Positions 1 through 7,413 of a DNA stretch of 23,739 nt are shown here, piece by piece. The stretch spans positions 1 through 23,739 of the forward strand of contig DCGZ01000096.1 in NCBI GenBank assembly GCA_002314675.1. Direction: 5' to 3'. Within the stretch, counting starts at the first letter, position 1. Each line of letters opens with the position of its first letter. The stretch is from Fibrobacter sp. UBA1765. GTDB lineage: Bacteria > Fibrobacterota > Fibrobacteria > Fibrobacterales > Fibrobacteraceae. The position numbers and the translations under genes are program-made. Under the pieces are notes generated by a model, which was not told the DNA's origin, did no database searches, and saw only the letters and a program-made list of their open reading frames with translations.

Positions 1-43
1 CGCCGGTGGGTCCCTTTTTTTGCAAAAAATCGGAATTTATGTT

Positions 44-736
44 TTATTCTTCTTCAGGTGCTTCGATATTTTCTTCTGCATTTTCTAATTGCTTGTCTGC
101 AGTTTGCAAGTTGGAGCTTTCCATGCTTGCACGCAATTCGCTTTCAGGAATGCTTGAAAGTACCTTCTGGATTTCCTTGGAAACATCGTCCAGGTAGCTT
201 GCCAAAAGTTCGCTAGAAGCGATTGCCATGTCCTTGACCTTGTTTCCGGAATAGGCTCGCTTTTGATCGTAGCGTTTGCTCCACAAGTCTTGTTCGTTGT
301 CGGTCTTTCTAAAAATGAACTTGATTGCAATTCGTGCAAACCGATTTTCGCCCTCGTCAACTTCTTCAATGACTTCTACATGGCTTAAGAGTTCAAAGTC
401 GGGCCTTGCTGTAACATTGCTTTCAAAAAAATCAACGATGTTTAATCGCAAAAAGTAGCCTTGAATGGATTGGTTTATGAGACTTGCCGGGGCTGATGCC
501 CACAGAGAATTCCCATAGAACATGAACTCGTATGGAGATTCCCTATAGACAATGTTTTGGCGCTTGTAAGCCTGGTCGATGGTCGTTTTTTGCAGGTAGA
601 TTCTGCATGGGAACTGTTTTGGAGAGGCGGTAGGCTCGCCTAGGTTTAGCATGTAGTAATGTGTTGGTGCCGGTGCAGAAAAACAGCCCGAAAGCAACAC
701 TGCAGAAACAAGAGGTAAAAGAAATCTTTTTTTCAT
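44..736 (-). CDS. ABC-type transport auxiliary lipoprotein of an Mla/MCE system
   Basis: Predicted outer-membrane lipoprotein of 230 residues. The N-terminus is a lipoprotein signal with lipobox LLSGC (Cys18). The body matches the ABC transport auxiliary lipoprotein family (the PqiC/YmbA-like group): a YYMLN start after the lipobox, then a QNIVYRESPYEF segment followed by an aromatic patch (NSLWASAPASL) typical of that family. The C-terminal 40 residues are Glu-rich and probably disordered. It is the last gene of the mla-like operon, 5 bases after the MCE gene. By family analogy it would form the outer-membrane end of a lipid path built by the MCE protein. Family assignment is from recognised motifs; the lipid cargo and direction are unknown. 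Confidence 0.8.
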   Translation of the reverse strand: MKKRFLLPLVSAVLLSGCFSAPAPTHYYMLNLGEPTASPKQFPCRIYLQKTTIDQAYKRQNIVYRESPYEFMFYGNSLWASAPASLINQSIQGYFLRLNIVDFFESNVTARPDFELLSHVEVIEEVDEGENRFARIAIKFIFRKTDNEQDLWSKRYDQKRAYSGNKVKDMAIASSELLASYLDDVSKEIQKVLSSIPESELRASMESSNLQTADKQLENAEENIEAPEEE

Positions 737-741
737 ATTGC

Positions 742-1665
742 CTATTCTCGATCGAATTTACTGCCGCGTAAAATTGCAGACGGATTGTCTTTGATTTTTT
801 GGCTAAAGTCGTTCAGGTTTTCAAGTACTTCGTTAAGTTGATTTAAAGTGTTTGACATTTGATCCTGGTTTTTGTAAACCATAAGGTCTGCCCGTTTTGC
901 TAGGAGCTTTAATGAGTTGAGAGTTTCTATCAAGTCTTTGTTCAAAGTTTTTACATCGAACGCAGAGACTTGCTCGTCAATAATGCTCAGTGTGGAATCA
1001 ATTGCACGAGCAAGGTGCGCGGCTTCAATTTCTGCTGTAATGTTTTTTAAAGATGAAGATGCTACTGCTAAGTCTGCGATTGGCTGTTTGGTTGTCTTTA
1101 CGAGCTTGTGGGCTTCGATTGTTGTTTGCTCTAGGTTGGTAAGAGCCCTTGAAATTTTGTTTGCGTTTTCTTCTGAAAGAACATTGTTCAGGTTTGTAAT
1201 GAGCGTTTCTATTTTTTCTACGATTGTAGTCGCTTGTTCCGTCATTTGGCTGAAAATATTTGAACCGGCTAGGACGAATGAATCTTCGGGCAAGTCTTCT
1301 TCGTCAAGTGCGCCTCCAGAAAGAATCAGATACTTGTTTCCGGTAAGCGAGATGCCACTTGTCATTTGTACGCGGGTCCCTGTTTTTATTGGTGTTCCCG
1401 GAGCGACTTCAAAGTGAACAATCACATTGCTAATGTTGTTTGTATCAATTGTGAGGCTTGTTACCTTACCAACGTCAATGCCGTTAAGCATGACTTTAGC
1501 GTCTTTAGAAAGCCCCTGTACAGATTCCTTGAAAATAGTGTAATAAGGCACCCTGTTATCTCGCAACTTTTGCCCTATCAGGTAAAAGGTAAATCCAAAG
1601 ATTACCCCGAGGCAAATTAACAAGAAAATGCCAAGTCTTATGCGTTCCGTTTTTGTAGTTTCCAT
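742..1665 (-). CDS. mlaD: MlaD-family MCE domain protein
   Basis: Membrane-anchored MCE protein of 307 residues. One N-terminal transmembrane helix (about residues 10-30, LGIFLLICLGVIFGFTFYLI) is followed by the MCE domain (about 38-118), recognisable from VQGLSKDAKVMLNGIDVGKV and the later TGTRVQMTSGISLTGNKYL. The rest (about 135-300) is predicted helical coiled coil, rich in Leu, Asn and Thr. MCE proteins form hexameric rings that carry hydrophobic lipids between the membranes. Start codon lies 3 bases after the ATPase stop, consistent with translational coupling. The symbol is by family; phospholipid specificity is inferred, not shown. Confidence 0.88.
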   Translation of the reverse strand: METTKTERIRLGIFLLICLGVIFGFTFYLIGQKLRDNRVPYYTIFKESVQGLSKDAKVMLNGIDVGKVTSLTIDTNNISNVIVHFEVAPGTPIKTGTRVQMTSGISLTGNKYLILSGGALDEEDLPEDSFVLAGSNIFSQMTEQATTIVEKIETLITNLNNVLSEENANKISRALTNLEQTTIEAHKLVKTTKQPIADLAVASSSLKNITAEIEAAHLARAIDSTLSIIDEQVSAFDVKTLNKDLIETLNSLKLLAKRADLMVYKNQDQMSNTLNQLNEVLENLNDFSQKIKDNPSAILRGSKFDRE

Positions 1666-1668
1666 GAG

Positions 1669-2448
1669 CTATAAAAAATTAAAATTAAAATAATTGTTGC
1701 CAGTTTGGGTTTCGTTGTTTTCTCTGTTAAAGAACTCCTTGATTTCTGGAATTTTTGAATTCAACCCTTCTTCAAGACTTGCGTCCAACAATACATATCC
1801 ATTTTTCAAGAAGATGAACTTGTCGCAAATAGTTTTTATGCTGTCAAGCTCATGAGTTACGATTACTACAGATATCTTTAAATTGTCTCGAAGTTCAAGC
1901 AGCAATTCATCAAGGGAGCGTGAGGTAATCGGGTCAAGACCAGCCGATGGCTCGTCACAAAATAAAAGTTCTGGGTTTAAAGCAAGTGCCCTTGCAAGTG
2001 CAGCTCGCTTGCGCATGCCACCTGAAAGTTCTGATGGGTACTTGTGGTATGCATGCAGCAGGTGTACCTTTTCGAGGTTCTCGGCAACGATTGCCTTTAC
2101 GATGTCTTCTGGAAGGTCGGGGCGATGCCTTTTCAATGGCAAGGCGGCGTTCTGGGCTACCGTCAAGCTTGTGAGGAGAGCGCCACCCTGGAACAAGACA
2201 CCTGTTCTTTTTCTTAGTTCATCTGGAATCGGTGTTCGTGCATCAATTTTATTACCGAATAACGAAATGTTCCCAGCCAAAGGCTTTTCTAGCTGCAGAA
2301 TGTTGTTTAACAAAGTGGATTTGCCGCAGCCAGAACCTCCGAGAATTACACGGATTTCACCTGGCATGACCTTGAACGAAACATCGTTCAAAATGACCTT
2401 GCTTCCGTAGCCTGCCTTGAGGTTTTCTATTTCTAGTATTGGTTGCAT
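1669..2448 (-). CDS. mlaF: Mla-type lipid ABC transporter ATP-binding protein
   Basis: Cytoplasmic ABC ATPase of 259 residues. Walker A is GGSGCGKST (37-45); the signature is LSGGMRKRAALARAL (about 141-155), where the MRKR version is characteristic of the MlaF group; Walker B and the D-loop read LLFCDEPSAGLDP; the H-loop is VTHEL. It powers the permease encoded just upstream (9-base gap) and connects to the MCE protein downstream. The C-terminus ends in an Asn-rich tail. No defects seen. Confidence 0.92.
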   Translation of the reverse strand: MQPILEIENLKAGYGSKVILNDVSFKVMPGEIRVILGGSGCGKSTLLNNILQLEKPLAGNISLFGNKIDARTPIPDELRKRTGVLFQGGALLTSLTVAQNAALPLKRHRPDLPEDIVKAIVAENLEKVHLLHAYHKYPSELSGGMRKRAALARALALNPELLFCDEPSAGLDPITSRSLDELLLELRDNLKISVVIVTHELDSIKTICDKFIFLKNGYVLLDASLEEGLNSKIPEIKEFFNRENNETQTGNNYFNFNFL

Positions 2449-2457
2449 TACAATCCT

Positions 2458-3528
2458 TTAATAGAATATGAACGAAAATGCGGCATCAGCAAGGATTATG
2501 CCCGCTATGGAATATACAACGCATTTTGTCGTTGCAGTGCCCACGGCGTCTGCTCCGCCATGAACCTTGAAGCCCTCTAGGCATGCAATGAGGGTTACGA
2601 TCCAGCCGAATACAAGGGACTTGAAAATGCTTTTGAAAAGGAGCAAAATCGGCAAACCGTCGCGGAGCGCATTCCAATATGTAGTAGATGAAATTTCGCA
2701 AAATAGCCCTGCGACAATCATGCCTGCGACGCAGCCAATTATGGAGGCGCAAAAGGAAAGTACCGGGACTCCGATGCTCATTGCCTTGAAGCGGGGGAGA
2801 ACCAAGTATTGGATCGGGCTAATGCCCATGGTGCGCAAGGCCTTGATTTCTTCGTTGACTGCCATGCTTGCAATTTCTGCCGTTATGGAGCTCCCTGATC
2901 GCCCTGCAAGGATGATTGCCGTAAGTAGCGGTCCCATTTCTGCAAACATTAAAAATCCCATGCCAAAGGCAAGGTATTCGCCTGCTCCAAAAGTATTTAG
3001 CATATTAGCGCTTTGTAGTGCAAGTGTAAACGCTATCAGGAACACAAGTATAAAAACGATTGGCGCAGCTTCGCTGCCAAGGGTAATCAGCTGCTTTGCG
3101 GTTCCTTTGAATGGGACGCGTTTTTTATCAAATAAGCCAAGAGAGCTCCAGTAGACAGATTCGCTAAGCAGGTAGAGCAATGTCTTTAGAACATCAAAGA
3201 TTTCAAATGCTTTTTCGCCAAGCCTTTCGATGTTCCCCATTTCGCTTGCAAGCTCTTTTTCAGGAATGTCTGTGCGTTTGATTTCGGAAAGTTCTTTTTT
3301 TATTTCGTCTGAAAAATTTACAAGCGTTAGTGTATGCTTGCTATTTTCACTTTCTGTCGCTATGGCTGCAAAAAATAGCTTGTAGTCTTTTGAAAGAGTT
3401 TTCAGCTTTGCGCCATTCAAAATCAGGTCTTTGGCATGTAAAGCCTTTTTGCCTTTTTTGAAATACGAAAAAATAAGAGCGCTTTTTGCACCTTCTTTTA
3501 ACGGCAAAGTAAAAGTTTCTTTAGACAT
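2458..3528 (-). CDS. mlaE: MlaE-type permease with an extra N-terminal domain
   Basis: Inner-membrane permease of 356 residues. The C-terminal 240 residues are a typical MlaE domain: five to six hydrophobic helices with the conserved cytoplasmic segment MGPLLTAIILAGRSGSSI and the following EEIKALRTMGISPIQYLVLPR. The N-terminal 110 residues are soluble and weakly resemble the STAS-like extension found on some MlaE proteins, but the core STAS motif is not clear, so that identity is uncertain. It begins 2 bases after the upstream esterase stop and lies 9 bases before mlaF. Together these genes form the inner-membrane transporter of an MCE lipid system. Confidence 0.9.
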   Translation of the reverse strand: MSKETFTLPLKEGAKSALIFSYFKKGKKALHAKDLILNGAKLKTLSKDYKLFFAAIATESENSKHTLTLVNFSDEIKKELSEIKRTDIPEKELASEMGNIERLGEKAFEIFDVLKTLLYLLSESVYWSSLGLFDKKRVPFKGTAKQLITLGSEAAPIVFILVFLIAFTLALQSANMLNTFGAGEYLAFGMGFLMFAEMGPLLTAIILAGRSGSSITAEIASMAVNEEIKALRTMGISPIQYLVLPRFKAMSIGVPVLSFCASIIGCVAGMIVAGLFCEISSTTYWNALRDGLPILLLFKSIFKSLVFGWIVTLIACLEGFKVHGGADAVGTATTKCVVYSIAGIILADAAFSFIFY

Positions 3529-3530
3529 AT

Positions 3531-4664
3531 TTATTTCAGCAATTCTTCGGGAACTGCGTTTGCCATTGCCTGGTATGCGTTTTCACTAGGGTGCAAATGG
3601 TCTCCAGAATCAAAGCCTTCTGCAAAACTTTTGGGATCATTTTTATCGCGCACGGCCATGTCAAAATCGATGCATCCGTCAAAGTCCTTGGAGTTTCGTA
3701 ACCATTCGTTGAATTCATTCCTGATGCAGTCGCGTTCTTCATTGTAAGTGCGCCAGCCTTTGATTGGCAAGAGCGTGCCGCTGTAAACACGTAAACCAAT
3801 TTTTTTTGCATGGTCTATATAGATACTTTTGACGCCTTGAACAAGGTCATTTGCTGTAGGCATGTCACTCCATGGCCTAAATGGATTGTTTTCAACCCCA
3901 ACAGGATGGATAATGTCATTAATTCCGTGCTGGATTATGACTGCTTTTGCTCCTGCAACATCCATTTCTATAGGAAACCTGGTTTCTCCTTTTAAGCCAT
4001 AGGCCGCATATGTAATGCATTTGTATTCGCGCAAAATGCGTGTGCCGCTAACGGCTCTTCTAATGATGGATACATTCTTGAAACCGTTTTCCCATGCGCG
4101 TTTTGCAAGGTAGTCTGGCCAGCTTTGAGCCGTGATGGAATCTCCATAGCATACAAGGGCATGGTTAGATTCTTCTGTAAAAACATCAACGGTGTTTAAA
4201 AAATAGAACCAGCTTGTTTTGCGGCTCAGTTCTGCCGGGAATTCCTGGTCAATGAAGTTGCCGTAGCAGTATTCGCCCTTTGAAAGTGGCCCGGTAATCA
4301 AGGTTCCCGCATTCATTTGCGTAAAGCCCTCGAAATATAGGCTTACTTTTATTGTAGAACCGGCAATTACGTCAAAATTTATTTCATCGCTGTTTAGCTC
4401 TTTACCTGGGAGTATTTCAAAGCACTTTTGGCCGTTGCAGGTAATGTTTGCCGAGGAGTTTTCACATTTTACTACGGCTTCTGAAACCTTGACTGGTTCT
4501 GTTCCTGTAAGGTTTGAAAATCTAAAACGAAGCTTATTCCCTGAAAAAGGAATAAAAATTGGGTACCTGAGGGTTATATCCTTGGCGTAGGTTGCTATAG
4601 TTCTGTCGCTAATGGAAGTGGCATTGCCCCATGCGGTAACCCATTTTTTTAAATATCCTTGCAT
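3531..4664 (-). CDS. SGNH/GDSL hydrolase (acetylesterase/lipase-like)
   Basis: Predicted esterase of 377 residues. The N-terminal half (about 1-160) is beta-rich and probably an accessory jelly-roll-like domain. The C-terminal half is an SGNH hydrolase: block I YGDSIT with nucleophile Ser176, block II Gly207 in SGTRIL, block III GIND with Asn249, block V DHLH with Asp355 and His358. The layout resembles the XynE-like branch of carbohydrate and lipid esterases. No signal peptide is visible, so a cytoplasmic location is suggested. The start has no clear Shine-Dalgarno sequence, and no better in-frame start is evident. It leads the lipid-transport operon with a 2-base gap to mlaE; the substrate cannot be told from sequence. 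Confidence 0.85.
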   Translation of the reverse strand: MQGYLKKWVTAWGNATSISDRTIATYAKDITLRYPIFIPFSGNKLRFRFSNLTGTEPVKVSEAVVKCENSSANITCNGQKCFEILPGKELNSDEINFDVIAGSTIKVSLYFEGFTQMNAGTLITGPLSKGEYCYGNFIDQEFPAELSRKTSWFYFLNTVDVFTEESNHALVCYGDSITAQSWPDYLAKRAWENGFKNVSIIRRAVSGTRILREYKCITYAAYGLKGETRFPIEMDVAGAKAVIIQHGINDIIHPVGVENNPFRPWSDMPTANDLVQGVKSIYIDHAKKIGLRVYSGTLLPIKGWRTYNEERDCIRNEFNEWLRNSKDFDGCIDFDMAVRDKNDPKSFAEGFDSGDHLHPSENAYQAMANAVPEELLK

Positions 4665-4755
4665 AGTAAAAAATTTAGCTTTTTATTGGATTTTACCATG
4701 TTTTACATGTTCTAAAATGGAGTTAAAAACCTTAAATAGCAAAAAAAATTAAATT

Positions 4756-4776
4756 TATACATATTAAAAATGTATA
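4756..4776. repeat. Inverted repeat upstream of the Nif11-like gene
   Basis: Perfect 7-base arms TATACAT and ATGTATA (4756-4762, 4770-4776) separated by 7 bases (ATTAAAA). The right arm overlaps a good -10-like hexamer TATACT (4773-4778) with a weak -35-like TTAAAT at 4749. The position suggests a regulator site over the promoter of the 4799-7214 unit. The repeat is seen directly; its role is inferred. Confidence 0.55.
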
Positions 4777-4787
4777 CTTCAATAAAA

Positions 4788-4793
4788 AAGAGG
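4788..4793 (+). promoter_or_regulatory. Ribosome binding site of the Nif11-like gene
   Basis: AAGAGG, 5 bases before the ATG at 4799. It supports this start and shows that this small gene is translated. Confidence 0.7.
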
Positions 4794-4798
4794 CTTTT

Positions 4799-5071
4799 AT
4801 GAATTCAAAGGAATTTTTTGACAAGGTAAAAAGTGACCCATCTTTCGCATCCAAGTTTGCAAATGTGGAATCTTTAGATTCCCTGTATGACCTTGCAAAA
4901 AAAGAAGGTTTGACTGATTCTAAAGAAACATTTTGCTCCGCAATTCCTGTAGAAGAAGGCCTTTCTGACGATGATCTTGATAAGGTTGTTGGTGGAAATG
5001 CAGTTTCCCAAAGTGCAAGCGATATTGGGTTGGGTGAATTTTTGGGTATGCTGAAAAAAATAGTTGGATAG
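4799..5071 (+). CDS. Nif11-like leader peptide (RiPP/bacteriocin-type precursor)
   Basis: Small precursor-type protein of 90 residues. Residues 1-66 follow the Nif11-like leader pattern: MNSKEFFDKVKSDPSFASKF, then an SLDSLYDLAKKEGL helix, then LSDDDLDKVVGG, a double-glycine processing site (Gly65-Gly66). Such leaders are recognised by modification enzymes and removed by C39 peptidase ABC exporters. The presumed core is residues 67-90: a Ser-rich start NAVSQSASDI followed by GLGEFLGMLKKIVG, which looks like an amphipathic helix. It has no Cys, so lanthionine bridges are not possible, although Ser could be modified. No modifying enzyme or C39 exporter is in this window. It is followed after 3 bases by a membrane phosphatase gene. 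Family call is strong; function (toxin, signal or other) is open. Confidence 0.82.
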   Translation: MNSKEFFDKVKSDPSFASKFANVESLDSLYDLAKKEGLTDSKETFCSAIPVEEGLSDDDLDKVVGGNAVSQSASDIGLGEFLGMLKKIVG

Positions 5072-5074
5072 ATA

Positions 5075-6817
5075 ATGACTAGGGAAAGATTTATACATAA
5101 TCTTAAGGTAATCTTTTTTTGTGCGGCGGTGTTCTACTTGCTTGGAGAACCGGCTCGACAATTTTTAAGAATATCAGAAACTACGGAAGTTCGCTTTACT
5201 GCGTTTCTCCCATTCTTGTTCGCCACCATTTGGGGAACTCGCGGCGCCTTTGCCTGTGCGCTTGCCAATATGTTTGGTGACATAAGCAATGAATTGCCAG
5301 CAAGTATTTATATTCCTGGTTTCTTTTTACAGTTCAGCTATGGTTACTTCCCTGCATTTGTCTGGCGCAAGCTTCGCCGTAAAGACAAGAATATTTTCCA
5401 GCTGAACAGGGTTTACAAGGTTGTACAGTTCATGCTTATTTCTACCGTTACGTCTTGCTATATAGGCGCAATGGTCTGCATGATTATCAAGGTTAACAAT
5501 TTCCCCGTTTCGTTAGACTTGTTCTTGAACGTGATGTTTAACCAGCTTGTTGCAATTCCTGTTGCAAACTTGCCAATGTTTACCGTGTGCTCCCTTGGAT
5601 ATCAAAACTATATGCGGAAACATACAAAGTCAAATACTGCATTTGTCTTTTCGCTTACCTTGAATGAAAAGTTTCTTCTTTTCTTTTTGCTCGCATCTAT
5701 CTTTTTGGCTATTGGTTTTGGATTATCGGTCCACAAGATCTATTCCTTTGATACATCGCTTGATGCCTTACATTTGTGGAATAATACTTATTATGCCTCT
5801 GTTTTTGCCTTGAATCTTTCTATCTGGTTTTCACTTTTGTTCTTGCATTTTGTGGAACGTACTGTTACAAAGCCTGTTGAAAAAATGAGTGAAATAACCA
5901 AGATTTTTGCAGAGGAATCAGATATCGATGCGAAGATACTTGCCATAAAGAACAAGAGTGAACGCTATCTAGGTTATAGTTCCGAAGTGGGATCCCTTGC
6001 AAGGTCGTTCCATGAAATGTCGAAGGAACTCAAGATATATGTGAGTGACTTGACAACTGCTACTGAAGAACGTCAAAAGGAACACACTGCGCTTGCAATT
6101 GCGACTGCAATTCAAAATGCATCAATGCCAAAGCCGGTAGTTTTTAAGCGTATAGATTTATTTGCTTCTATGGACCCGGCTCTAGAAGTTGGCGGCGATT
6201 TTTACGATTTCTTCAAGATTGATGATGACCGTATAGCAATGTGTATTGCCGATGTTTCGGGCAAGGGTGTTCCAGCGGCACTTTTTATGATGTGTTCAAA
6301 GATTATCTTGCAGCACAACTTGAAAAATGGTTACAGCCCGGCAGAATCCCTGATGCGAACAAACGAGGAACTTTGCGAAAATAATGTTGTCGATATGTTC
6401 GTAAGCTGCCTTTGCGGTGTGCTAGACTTGAAGACGAATATTCTTACGTTTGCAAATGCAGGGCATGAGCGCCCGGCATTTAAAAAGAAGGGATGTGAAT
6501 TCTATATTGCAAAGATCAAGAGTGGCTTTGTCCTTGGTGGCATGCCTGGAATGAAATACCAGAATTTTGAATTGCAAATGGAACCTGGCGATGTTATGTT
6601 TACTTATACAGATGGTATTCCAGAGGCAATGAACTCAGATAACGAGGAGTTTGGTAACGAGGGAATGCTAGCTGCATTAAATGCAAGTAAGGATGAAAAC
6701 GTTGAAAATATTTGCAAAAATGTTCGCGAAGCTGTTCGTAAGCATGCTGGCGATGCCCCGCAGTTTGATGATGTTACCATGCTTGCGTTTGGCCTAAGGG
6801 AGGCAAAAAATGCCTGA
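5075..6817 (+). CDS. Membrane sensor PP2C/SpoIIE-type serine phosphatase
   Basis: Membrane phosphatase of 580 residues. About five N-terminal helices (8-172) contain FLRISETTEVRFTAF and GAFACALANMFGDI, reminiscent of ECF transporter S-components of the QueT type (tentative). Two more helices (about 197-217 and 243-263) flank a short external loop, then a HAMP-like segment with TVTKPVEKM (about 263-330), a helical linker, and a SpoIIE/PP2C domain (about 358-575). Metal-site motifs are intact: VGGDFYD (Asp375), IADVSGKG (Asp393), YTDG (Asp513), FDDV (Asp566). Such enzymes dephosphorylate STAS anti-anti-sigma proteins in partner switches. It follows the Nif11-like gene by 3 bases and overlaps the HATPase gene by 8 bases, so the three are almost certainly co-expressed. 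Confidence 0.88.
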   Translation: MTRERFIHNLKVIFFCAAVFYLLGEPARQFLRISETTEVRFTAFLPFLFATIWGTRGAFACALANMFGDISNELPASIYIPGFFLQFSYGYFPAFVWRKLRRKDKNIFQLNRVYKVVQFMLISTVTSCYIGAMVCMIIKVNNFPVSLDLFLNVMFNQLVAIPVANLPMFTVCSLGYQNYMRKHTKSNTAFVFSLTLNEKFLLFFLLASIFLAIGFGLSVHKIYSFDTSLDALHLWNNTYYASVFALNLSIWFSLLFLHFVERTVTKPVEKMSEITKIFAEESDIDAKILAIKNKSERYLGYSSEVGSLARSFHEMSKELKIYVSDLTTATEERQKEHTALAIATAIQNASMPKPVVFKRIDLFASMDPALEVGGDFYDFFKIDDDRIAMCIADVSGKGVPAALFMMCSKIILQHNLKNGYSPAESLMRTNEELCENNVVDMFVSCLCGVLDLKTNILTFANAGHERPAFKKKGCEFYIAKIKSGFVLGGMPGMKYQNFELQMEPGDVMFTYTDGIPEAMNSDNEEFGNEGMLAALNASKDENVENICKNVREAVRKHAGDAPQFDDVTMLAFGLREAKNA

Positions 6818-7214
6818 ATCAAAGAAAAAATTTGAAGTAAGCCGCGAAAGCCTTGAAAGTGTACAGGAATTTATTTCTTGTTGGGCTGAAGAAAACGGTA
6901 TTCCCATGAAGCTTGCCATGAAGATTAATATTTGTTCCGATGAAATCGTAAGCAATGTTGTTTTTTATAGTGGGGCAACATATTTTGAAATTATTTGTGA
7001 CAAACAGAATGCGATTGTATCTATTTCATTTGTAGATGATGGAAAAGCTTTTGATCCTCTTACAGAAACCAAGGATCCTGACATTACGGCAAGTGTTGAA
7101 GAACGAGAAATCGGTGGCCTTGGAATTTTCATGGTCAAGAAGATGATGAATGAAGTCTGTTACAACCGCGCTGATAACAAGAATATTTTAACTTTAAAAA
7201 CGAAAGTGATTTAA
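6810..7214 (+). CDS. RsbW-like HATPase (anti-sigma factor/serine kinase type)
   Basis: Cytoplasmic protein of 134 residues with a GHKL ATP-binding fold. N-box: CSDEIVSNVVFYSG (Glu46, Asn50); G1 box: VDDGKAFDPL; G2 box: GGLGIFMVKKMM. Length and motifs fit the RsbW/SpoIIAB class, which phosphorylates a STAS protein and may bind a sigma factor. Its start lies inside the end of the phosphatase gene (8-base overlap), a classic pairing of opposing phosphatase and kinase. No STAS antagonist or sigma factor gene is adjacent, so its partners are encoded elsewhere or it acts on a different target. Confidence 0.87.
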   Translation: MPESKKKFEVSRESLESVQEFISCWAEENGIPMKLAMKINICSDEIVSNVVFYSGATYFEIICDKQNAIVSISFVDDGKAFDPLTETKDPDITASVEEREIGGLGIFMVKKMMNEVCYNRADNKNILTLKTKVI

Positions 7215-7249
7215 ATTCAAATACCAGAACAACAATTATATGGAAAAAT

Positions 7250-7413
7250 ATGAAGAACTTTAATGAGCTTAGCGAGTTTATGAAAGACTAGGCTTTGAAG
7301 AAGTCAATGGCAAATTTGCATATTTGAATGACCCTGCCATAGGCAAGCGCATGGTAACATTACAAGAGCTTGATGATGGCTATAGCTTATTTCCAGGTCA
7401 GGTGGTATTCTAG
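7250..7413 (+). pseudogene. Frameshifted small ORF remnant
   Basis: A short frame opens at 7250 (MKNFNELSEFMKD) and stops at 7289-7291. The -1 frame then continues with LGFEEVNGKFAYLND, KRMVTLQELDDGYSLF and stops at 7411. Joined by a one-base correction, this gives a protein of about 54 residues. The LGFEEV stretch resembles part of a GNAT-like fold, but that is too short to rely on. The tail overlaps the 3' end of the opposing gene at 7387. It could be a decayed gene or, less likely, a shifted real gene; no strong ribosome site is visible. Confidence 0.35.

Noticed and set aside
15..29. Palindrome TTTTTTGCAAAAAA, also seen at 14135-14148
   Set aside because: Both lie in AT-rich spacers; the stem is A-T only and does not form a convincing terminator, so a chance match is likely.
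1..43. Possible terminator after the first operon
   Set aside because: Only the A/T palindrome is visible and the window edge cuts the region, so no terminator can be supported.
2567..3154. A 195-codon open frame on the plus strand
   Set aside because: Antisense to the mlaE domain, whose conserved motifs fix the true strand; the product is only a compositional shadow.
2458..3528. The STAS-like region of MlaE as the missing partner of the phosphatase-kinase pair
   Set aside because: It is on the other strand, in a lipid transport operon, lacks a clear phosphorylatable STAS motif, and MlaE extensions of this type are a separate class.
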